From positions 1 to 64,000 of IMG/VR virus record IMGVR_UViG_3300037486_000467: a DNA stretch of 64,000 nt, one strand, 5' to 3'. Source of the stretch: a virus. A program made the position numbers and the translations under genes. The first letter of the stretch is position 1, and every line of letters begins with the position of its first letter. This document shows positions 60,701 to 64,000 of this stretch, piece by piece. The notes under the pieces are model-generated. The model did not search any database and was not told the origin of the DNA. It saw only the letters and a list, made by a program, of their open reading frames with translations.

Positions 60701-61344
60701 GTAGTTATTTTTGATTTATCTGGCACCAAAGAAAATTTAATTATTCCACCAGATAAATTGATTAAAGAACTTCCAATAATAGCTAATGCATTAGATATAA
60801 TTTCTGCAGTTTGTGTAGTTTTAAGATTTTTAAACACAGATAAAGAAAATAAGTCTTTAATAAAACCTATTAGCGATGTTTTTGATTTATCTGAAACTTT
60901 TCCAAATTTTATTATACCTAAAGATAATTCAGATAATGAATTAACAATAATAGCTATAGCTTCTGCTGCAGTTTTAGCCGCATCAGTAGATTTTATATCT
61001 TTAAACACAGATTGTGATAACAAATCATGAATAAAATTTACAATTGATTGTTTTAATGTTTTTGGAACTGCAGCAAATGCAGAAATACTTTTTGTTAATT
61101 CTGGCAAAGATGCTGATAAAATTTTAAGAGATTCTGCGGTATCTTTTATTTGACCAGTTGTTTTTTTATCAGTCGCAAATTTATCGAGATCTAATCCTAA
61201 GCCTTTGGTTTTACGCTTTGCATCAGCTGTTTCTACATCAACTGCTCCAGCAGATTTAATACTTTGCTGTACATTTTCTAATTTTGTATCTATTTTCCCA
61301 AGTACGCCTAAAATATCTTTTAATAACTCCGGAGAAGTCTTCAT
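51727..61344 (-). CDS. Giant repeat-built tape measure protein
   Basis: A 3,205-residue protein from ATG 61344. Residues about 100-1820 consist of roughly 29 repeats of about 60 residues (180 bases), each with 'F(I/V)(Q/K)(D/E)LFSLS(I/L)F' and a 'L(S/T)I(I/V)(G/D)(D/N)SL..F..KL' helix. Residues about 1850-2250 are strongly hydrophobic and Gly/Ala-rich with many membrane-type helices, as in other tape measures. Residues about 2260-2990 hold eight repeats of about 98 residues with '(L/A)LLG......R(L/F)' and 'PG(I/L)(I/V)DAL(T/S)(K/Q)FA'. The tape measure sets tail length and goes through the tube to the host membrane. By the usual 0.15 nm per residue the tail would be about 480 nm. It is in the tail operon after the tube and the chaperone-like genes. 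Confidence 0.85.
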   Translation of the reverse strand: MKTSPELLKDILGVLGKIDTKLENVQQSIKSAGAVDVETADAKRKTKGLGLDLDKFATDKKTTGQIKDTAESLKILSASLPELTKSISAFAAVPKTLKQSIVNFIHDLLSQSVFKDIKSTDAAKTAAEAIAIIVNSLSELSLGIIKFGKVSDKSKTSLIGFIKDLFSLSVFKNLKTTQTAEIISNALAIIGSSLINLSGGIIKFSLVPDKSKITTLNFINDLLSLSVFKNMSSTLAAKTTAEAIEIIGNSLSKLTNGITIIDSIPNKAKVSFIDFIQNLFSLSIFDKASSITAAKQLESSLLIVGDSLPTFAKKLVEFELTTKNIKKTTTDFIKELFSLSLFKDKNIIEVAKKISSAFDELGNVLFQLTEKLSSFSSISPDIYKSAKTTIDFIESLFTLSIFKNIKLNDAKQLNKSLFIISDSLLLFAKNLTQIDLVPEAVFNSAKTVVGFIQDLFSLSLFKNEKLGVTPKNLSKELNIITDTLLQFTERIAKFDILPAITYKAVKTTANFIEDLFSMSMFNTNKSIDNIKQTDKSLFAILNILTSFTGKISKIGSIPEGIYASAKTILNFIQDIFSLSLFDKFKSVDIIKQLDKSLSVIIDSISVFTNKLIKLNIIPENVYKSAKTTVDFIQDLFSLSMFDKTTSINTIKQLDKSLSTIVDSLISFTGKLPKIGNISDNIYASAKTTLNFIEDIFSLSLFDKFKSADIIKQLDKSLSIVGDLLLTFTGKLMKLNAIPEYTYASAKTTVDFIQDLFSLSLFNNIKSINTLKEFEKSLLIIIDSLLTFTGKLAKIGSVPENIYSSAKTALNFMQDIFSLSLFDKFKSPNLLKELDKSLYIIVNSLLSFTEKLPKIGAIPENVYRSAKTTVDFIQDLFSLSIFNNIKSLDNIKQLEKSLSIIGYTLSAFTEKLGKFKIIPEPVYRSAKTTVDFIQDLFSLSLFDNIKSFDDVKDLDKNLSIIVNMLSAFTEKLGKFKVIPDAIYKSAKSTAAFVQDLFSLSIFKDVKSLGSVKDLDKNLSIIVNMLSTFTGKLLKIGVVPENIYTSATSTINFIESLFSSLFNNLKSVDSAKQLEKSLSIIGNSLISFSGQTAKFEAISKSGKSIKQFIQNILSVFQDTKTIDNAKNLSETLKVIGDSFPSLLQTIKKFELISDKSKESLKNFIQDFFSLSIFKDVKFAEVVKATGESVAIIGNYLSEFFGKISTFSVSDKSKKQISDFINEFFSLSIFKDTKLIETAKTTLESMNVVGDSLSGFFTKINSVEIIADKSKKISEFIKELFSLSSFTKNKSTEIANEIDKSLIIIGTSITKLIDVISGIKSVPTEMIQSITVMGSSLSEFFTKLSSFDSISDKTKKSLNSFIQDLFSLPIFKDTKFIETTKTTVESINEVGDSLSKFFTKISEFNIAAEKPKQISEFIKELFNLSSGKLKSADAAKELEKTLAIIGDSVSKLVNQISGVDSIPEETVKSITNFAKSLTELSTIKDVDITDATKQLSINLSTIIKTLNKFSTELKDFDVTKDLKKLSLIGKSLKALNANVESISVDKKTTTSLTDTSEAIKNLSSVLGPLSGGLLKFGLIPKGFKTSLITFVKDLLSLSEHKGKDAGKAARTAAEGMGIIAGALPNLGAGLIKFGLIPKMFKTLLISFIKELLSLSTYKGKKSNEAAKIAAESMGIIVNVLPNLAGGVLKFGLIPKVFKTSLISFIRELISLSEYKGKKSSDASKIAAESMGIIATALPKLSSGLIKFGLIPGAFKTSLLSFIKKLYDLSKHEGKIATLTAKIVAESMGIIADALPKLSKGLIFFGVIPTAFKNSIIDFMDRLAKLSKLSPEVMITAGLLVALGEALPKLAKGVLRFGIVSSTGLLTATTVGLTALLGVVGAAGVAAPVLLAGATVIAAVGVAFIGIGKVLSGIAKVMLAFAGSIAILVTTIYVASAIFKVEPRQVMGTIVGSLAILAGGFAMIGMLAVPIALGSAAIAMMGVGIGIVAIGLLAMIGSYTLMNIMTGSPEKTRQALLISMGAIGLMGLLFAGLGIISIPLFLGALVAKPMAKGILWLTGGLLALGSTYALLDKVFKIDVGKMLLTTAKGIALLGLTLAALGLAAIPIAKGALVLIAMSFSLGAFALVSMGIGAIINKMGGKDGVNTMTENISLLLSGVLQGIISGISIGVLGEKGDRPEGFFGKVGKVIKNVDILIASIGLLGGVSLALILFATSLKAFTKAGVVKTITGHDAKGNPIFGPEIDVVSAGTNIAKSIGSFFTTLIETFKNPEIIPSAVKMAAVSQLLMGNAGPKLLGIKLHSSGTPGIIDALTKFTELITVYSKINQLPIYEIVDGEAKITEYVTPAYIAGTIAGTVSSFFSSLIETFGEKNTVMPSAAKMAVISQLLMGNAGPKLLGIRVYSTGTPGIIDALTKFAEMLTIFSKVNQIPVYAVDDKGNIKVSGYVDPGTVATNIATTISSFFTGLSGIRSKLTSMDDIWVITQALLGVKGPRFLGMRTTKTVEYPGLIDALTKFADLLSIFNKADHLPVYNIEDGKPVVKSYISTVDIAKNISNSVSKFFTGLTSIALPSNSEITNITHALLGTKISRRLIRKGVPDDPGLVDALSQFADLLSTFSKATVIPVYDINAEGKTKIKQYVEPEKIALNITSAISKFFQGLKGIKIPSNYEIINITHALLGTEISRRLIRKGVPDDPGLVDALSQFAKMISMYGKINQMPVYEVDDKGKPKIISYTDPATIATTIANSISGFFRELTTKIYTPDTENVERIAQSLLGSKISQRLVRKGKLNDKPGIIDALSKFADLLTKFSKIQSIPIFEGVDANGNTKVAGYASPIGAATKIVTALSSFFTTLTTLFKNTAVIPSDKKIGEISQILLGTSARKFLGIRIAEKPGIIDALTKFANLLSLFAEKDKIPVYDVDEKGKIKKGTSISPKTVAEHIVKALSLFFTEFKNQQSTLETLSNDTTVNIAQLLLGQQAPRLFGKFKLPWKQDKPGLIEPILKFAEVLGQYADITSAGFPVTDENGKITHKPIDKIVKGLTNGISMFMTEINKAFSVDLASGGETDKAKRKTIDQNLKSFDDVISKLNSFSTNLSGVDKLSKSLGDLATNLGLLVSNMGALDVKNLEKLVNSGAFKNMPSSGGPAGGYNSLDANLVKLSAATTQLATAAEAFTKLNAGKPDEQLAPITGLPQGTFQFRFFGTDNGTITFGK
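52420..54590 (-). repeat. Eight ~295-bp repeats in the tape measure gene
   Basis: Eight copies coding for a domain of about 98 residues with a '(L/A)LLG' helix, 'PGIIDALTKFA' helix, and 'IPVYDVD..GK' strand pair. Units 4 and 5 are nearly the same ('ISRRLIRKGVPDDPGLVDALSQFA' in both). Confidence 0.8.
55900..61045 (-). repeat. ~29 tandem 180-bp repeats in the tape measure gene
   Basis: The segment AATAAATCTTGTATAAAATC and relatives recur at 180-base steps (for example near 58361, 58541, 58721 and 59081 in plus coordinates). The central units (57900-59900) are the most alike, the outer ones more diverged, suggesting growth from the centre by unequal crossing-over. Confidence 0.85.
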
Positions 61345-61358
61345 CAATATAATGTAAA

Positions 61359-61371
61359 TTTATTTTATATA
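61359..61371 (-). promoter_or_regulatory. Putative late-type promoter before tape measure
   Basis: Exact TATATAAAATAAA on the minus strand, 14 bases before the tape measure ATG. Shows that the element works on both strands and follows gene direction. Confidence 0.6.
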
Positions 61372-61383
61372 TCTCTACAAAAT

Positions 61384-61407
61384 AAAAAAAGACTCTTTCG
61401 AGTCTTT
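61384..61407 (-). terminator. Intrinsic terminator before tape measure
   Basis: Minus-strand stem AAAGACTC / GAGTCTTT with a four-base loop and a run of T; begins inside the stop codon of the 82-residue gene. It separates the upstream tail genes from the tape measure transcript. Confidence 0.85.
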
Positions 61408-61654
61408 AGTATTTAGGCATTTGAAATTTTGGCATTTCAAATTTTGGTTGTTTAAAGTCTCCCATATTTGGAGGCTTAAATGATTTATCAGTAGCTTTTT
61501 GTTGTTTCTCGTATTCTTTATTTTCTTTTTGCACGTGCTCTTCATATTCTTTTATAAGATATTGAATTCTATAGAATTCTAATCTTTCAAGTTCTGACGG
61601 AGGAATATGTAGTTTAAACGCAAAAATAAATTCAATCTTATTCCAATTGTCCAA
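61406..61654 (-). CDS. Small tail protein overlapping the chaperone-like gene
   Basis: An 82-residue protein read from TTG 61654, which lies 17 bases inside the end of the previous gene in another frame (+1). The product is helical and charged with a Pro/Lys/Met-rich end ('PKFEMPKFQMPKY'). A small ORF overlapping the gene before the tape measure is the classic place for a tail assembly chaperone extension made by ribosomal frameshift. A normal TTG start is equally possible. Function is inferred from position only. Confidence 0.5.
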   Translation of the reverse strand: MDNWNKIEFIFAFKLHIPPSELERLEFYRIQYLIKEYEEHVQKENKEYEKQQKATDKSFKPPNMGDFKQPKFEMPKFQMPKY

Positions 61655-62582
61655 ATGGATCTGAAATAAGGAAAAGAGATTTAATCCCGCCTTGAAAGTT
61701 TAGAGGAGCTGTTTGCTCCACACCCCCGTCATCAACAAATCTAACAATAGGATTTATTGTATCACTGAAGAGTTTTTTAACATGAACTAACAAGGATATC
61801 ATTTTTATATCCCATTTATGAGAATCTTCTACAAAATGATCGTAACTATCATCAGTTAATCCTCTCCAATTACTAATTACAAAAGGCGCAAATGATAAAT
61901 AATCCTCGTCAATATATTCTTGAGCTCTTTGCTTTCTAATAATATGATTTTTAATCCATTGAGTTACGCCAACGCTTGGAATATCTAATTTAAGAACTCT
62001 TCCACTTTTAAATTTTAATACGAAGCAACGCTCAACTTCATCATAATATTTCATTAATTGAGGATCTAAAGAAATATAGCTTACCATATCTTTAGAAACA
62101 TCTACTTTCTTTGTTTCAGAAATTTTAACCTGTAATTTATTTTCTCCTTCTGCAAATGTTAATTCATGAACTGCTAAAAGAAGATAAAATCTATCTACTT
62201 CTTTTATGTCTTTCCATGATAAGTAACTTTCAGCTCCTGCCTTTATTGTAACACATCTTTCAATGATATAATTAAGCATATCATCTAATGCTGAAAGATC
62301 ATCTTCTTGCAATGTAGACCAGTGTCTAATTTCTCCACCAGTAGCCGCACGAATTGCAATTTCAGCATTAGCTGGATAAAATAATCCTCTTGTTGGAAGA
62401 TCGTCTAATGAAAGTTTAATCCAACCAATCATATTTGCTAAAGGTCTCGGAGTTTTTTCCCATGGTTTAGGCCCAGGAACATCAATTATATCAGGCCCTA
62501 TTTGAGAAGTTTTAGGAACAGTAAGTTCTTCTTTTTCAACGTAATCTTTAAGAATTTCTTCATTCTCGGTTTTTGCTGCCAT
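61638..62582 (-). CDS. T4 gp26-family-like baseplate/tail assembly protein
   Basis: A 314-residue protein. The segment 'LSLDDLPTRGLFYPANAEIAIRAATGGEIRHWSTL' resembles the 'LPS.G..Y....(V/I).......(E/G)E...L' signature of T4 baseplate hub assembly proteins (gp26/gp51 type) and related tail chaperones, followed by 'LDDMLNYIIERCV'. Such proteins do not always stay in the virion; they help hub and tape measure assembly. The place, two genes before the tape measure, supports this. The match is to a short motif, so confidence is moderate. Confidence 0.55.
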   Translation of the reverse strand: MAAKTENEEILKDYVEKEELTVPKTSQIGPDIIDVPGPKPWEKTPRPLANMIGWIKLSLDDLPTRGLFYPANAEIAIRAATGGEIRHWSTLQEDDLSALDDMLNYIIERCVTIKAGAESYLSWKDIKEVDRFYLLLAVHELTFAEGENKLQVKISETKKVDVSKDMVSYISLDPQLMKYYDEVERCFVLKFKSGRVLKLDIPSVGVTQWIKNHIIRKQRAQEYIDEDYLSFAPFVISNWRGLTDDSYDHFVEDSHKWDIKMISLLVHVKKLFSDTINPIVRFVDDGGVEQTAPLNFQGGIKSLFLISDPFGQLE

Positions 62583-62652
62583 ATTTTTTAAATTTTAATA
62601 TTATTTATATTCTATATATCATAATATACACAAAAACCGAAAAAGTTTCATA

Positions 62653-62678
62653 AAAAAAGGAGAAATTTCTCCTTTTTT
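62653..62678 (-). terminator. Intrinsic terminator
   Basis: Symmetric AAAAAAGGAGAAATTTCTCCTTTTTT, with A- and T-runs, starting in the stop codon of the gene at 62677. It could act in both directions. Confidence 0.8.
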
Positions 62679-63042
62679 ATCTTTGCGTTAAAAGTTTAAA
62701 TGTTTCAATAAATTTTTGTATGATAGGCTGATATGGATTTTCAGATTTAAATCCTATAGGATTTCTTTTTAAATATGGATGCATATTTAAAGTAGTCTTA
62801 AATATTTGAGCAGCTATTACGGGAGCCTGAGGAATAAACTCTATTAATTGTGAAACATAGTCATCAAATTCTTCAGGAGATAATTTAATTGTAGAAGGAG
62901 GAACCATATTAGAAAAATCGTTATGCGTTTCTTCGCTTTCTTGATCTTCTTGCGGAGATGAATACGCAATATCATAATTTTCTAATCCGGTATCGCTAGA
63001 CTCCCAATATTCATTTAAATTTTCCGAAACAAGCTTTTTCAT
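62677..63042 (-). CDS. Small protein with leader-like N-terminus in tail operon
   Basis: A 121-residue protein. N-terminus MKKLVSENLNE followed by YWESSDTG: the (L)NE triplet and MK-LV pattern match the array leader, but the KFT core is missing. The middle is acidic and disordered, the C-terminal 70 residues are helical ('LSPEEFDDYVSQLIEFIPQAPVIAAQIFKTTLNMHPYL'). It is between the tube gene and the chaperone-like gene, each unit with its own terminator. Function unknown; a cleaved or packaged protein is possible. Confidence 0.65.
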   Translation of the reverse strand: MKKLVSENLNEYWESSDTGLENYDIAYSSPQEDQESEETHNDFSNMVPPSTIKLSPEEFDDYVSQLIEFIPQAPVIAAQIFKTTLNMHPYLKRNPIGFKSENPYQPIIQKFIETFKLLTQR

Positions 63043-63069
63043 ATTTAATAACTTACTTTATATATAAAT

Positions 63070-63093
63070 AAGGGGATAAAGATTTATCCCCTT
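63070..63093 (-). terminator. Intrinsic terminator after tail tube gene
   Basis: Perfect 11-base stem AAGGGGATAAA / TTTATCCCCTT with a two-base spacer, 20 bases after the tube stop codon; the sequence that follows is AT-rich and also forms the upstream region of the next gene. Confidence 0.75.
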
Positions 63094-63112
63094 ATTTGAT
63101 TAAAGATAATAA

Positions 63113-63709
63113 TTAAACAATTGTTTCGTCCCAGTAATCAACAGCTATAGTGAATCCTGTTATCTTATAGTTATCAGTAGACTGATAATCCATAGGAACT
63201 TCAGGCATAGGAGTCATTGGGAATACATCGTAACATTTCCACTGCCAGAATGGTCTTGCTCCTCTGTCATACATTGTTATCAACATCCATGGTGCAACAT
63301 AATCAGCCTTTAGTCCAGTTCTGCCTGTTAAAGGATCATATGCTAAGTCACACCACTTACGAAGTGTTTTAACTATATATACACTCGGAGTATGATCAAT
63401 GTTAACTTCGAAATCTATTGTTAAGTCCATTGTAGTTGTATCAGGTTTAGCACCTACGAAACGTCTTGCTGCCCATTTGTAATATTGAACCATTGGAGTT
63501 CCTGGATATTTATGTGATACTAATCCACCAATCTTTTGAACATTTTCTAGTAATAGATTAGATCCTTCTTCACTTACACCAATTGATGCAGGAAGTTGGA
63601 ACTGTATTGTGAACATGTTCAAATATACGGGTTCGAACATCTCTTGCGATGCACGAGAATTTCTAAAGTGTGATAAACCAAAGGTACCTTGTGATTTAAA
63701 ATCTGCCAT
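63113..63709 (-). CDS. Tail tube protein (T4 gp19-like)
   Basis: A 198-residue protein with the T4-type tube plan: 'EPVYLNMFTIQFQLP' first strand, 'LLLENVQKIGG', 'TTMDLTIDFEVNIDH' and 'YIVKTLRKWCDLAYDPLTGRTGLKADYVAPWMLITMYDRGARPFWQWKCYDVFP' which fits the central 'LR.W....Y.P.TG' and the following strand pair of the family, ending with 'YKITGFTIAVDYWDE'. Subunits stack as hexamers to form the inner tube. It is placed directly after the sheath gene as in T4 (18-19). Late expression expected. Confidence 0.85.
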   Translation of the reverse strand: MADFKSQGTFGLSHFRNSRASQEMFEPVYLNMFTIQFQLPASIGVSEEGSNLLLENVQKIGGLVSHKYPGTPMVQYYKWAARRFVGAKPDTTTMDLTIDFEVNIDHTPSVYIVKTLRKWCDLAYDPLTGRTGLKADYVAPWMLITMYDRGARPFWQWKCYDVFPMTPMPEVPMDYQSTDNYKITGFTIAVDYWDETIV

Positions 63710-63749
63710 ATCGTTTTATTTATTTTATTTTTATTATTTTTATTATTTA

Positions 63750-64000
63750 TTAGAATACAAATCCACCAGTACTGATACCTGAATTGCTATTAACAGTAAT
63801 TCTATTAACAATCTTAGTAAGACCGTACATAATCCAAACGTTAATATCAATTATTCCAAATCCTTCTGCTATTAATTCTGGAGGGTTATTGGTTTCATCC
63901 ATAACTACTTCGTATTTTGTTAATGCTCCAGCATCTTTCATTGTTTCAAGAATAGGAGTTATTGAGTTAAGGATATTTAATCTGGTAACAGGATTGTTGA
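63750..64000 (-). CDS. Tail sheath protein, C-terminal part (partial)
   Basis: The frame is open to the right edge of the window, giving the last 82 residues: 'VTRLNILNSITPILETMKDAGALTKYEVVMDETNN' then 'ELIAEGFGIIDINVWIMYGLTKIVNRITVN'. This is the C-terminal domain of contractile sheath proteins (helix, the 'Y-x-V-x-x-D-x-x-N' strand, and the last 'I-V-x-R-x-x-V' strand). The next gene is the tube protein, as expected. The N-terminal part lies outside. Confidence 0.75.
   Translation of the reverse strand, partial: NNPVTRLNILNSITPILETMKDAGALTKYEVVMDETNNPPELIAEGFGIIDINVWIMYGLTKIVNRITVNSNSGISTGGFVF

Overview
The window is part of the genome of a large, AT-rich, T4-type contractile-tailed bacteriophage infecting a member of the Bacteroidota. 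Phage markers are a gp20-like portal, gp4-like head-completion nuclease, gp55-like late sigma factor, gp15-like tail terminator, gp19-like tail tube, the C-terminus of a tail sheath, a 3,205-residue tape measure, a GH24 lysozyme and a circularly permuted tmRNA. The host assignment rests on a phage-encoded secreted beta-helix protein that ends in a type IX secretion (Por-secretion-tail) sorting domain, a Bacteroidota-only export signal. A-rich start regions and frequent TTG/GTG starts fit this.

Region 1 (1-22862) is the most unusual part. It is a head-to-tail array of 28 plus-strand genes, mostly joined by 4-base ATGA stop/start overlaps, interrupted once by a helicase gene (17249-18964). Every array gene begins with a short leader of the form MKLVREHINE followed by KFTEDSDPIxD(M/L)GIG. 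The second half of the leader, always preceded by (I/L/V)-x-E, recurs inside many of the genes, giving 53 copies here plus 4 in a gene at 33285 and one degenerate copy at 43707. After each leader comes a different domain of about 80-200 residues (ankyrin-like, LRR-like, 'LKxGDI' small-barrel-like and several unknown families). The decapeptide MKLVREHINE looks like the T4 capsid-targeting sequence of internal head proteins (IPIII starts MKTYQEFIAE), which is cut after (I/L)-x-E by the prohead protease. My reading (inference) is that the array encodes a very large set of capsid-packaged, co-injected proteins, many made as polyproteins cut at each (I/L/V)xE|KFT site.

Region 2 (22911-32887, plus strand except one gene) is a head/neck block: gp15-like terminator, a large acidic-tailed protein, small membrane proteins, gp55-like sigma, gp4-like nuclease, a GIY-YIG-like minus-strand gene, and the portal. 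Region 3 (32888-33284) holds the permuted tmRNA and its terminator. Region 4 (33285-44351) mixes another four-module leader polyprotein, thymidylate kinase, an ECF-like sigma factor, a PD-(D/E)XK nuclease, membrane/coiled-coil lysis-type proteins, lysozyme and a virion-like protein. Region 5 (44366-51647) holds a VWA/metallopeptidase plus MoxR AAA ATPase pair, the T9SS-tagged beta-helix protein, and a convergent minus-strand group (glycosyltransferase, single-TM protein, zinc ribbon). Region 6 (51727-64000, minus strand) is the tail operon: sheath, tube, small leader-like protein, gp26-family-like baseplate/chaperone protein, an overlapping small ORF, and the repeat-built tape measure.

A repeated AT-rich element, TATATAAAATAAA, lies 12-33 bases before many structural genes on both strands. 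It contains a T4-late-promoter-like TATAAAATA and probably serves the gp55-like sigma. Major capsid protein, prohead protease and terminase are not seen in this window.
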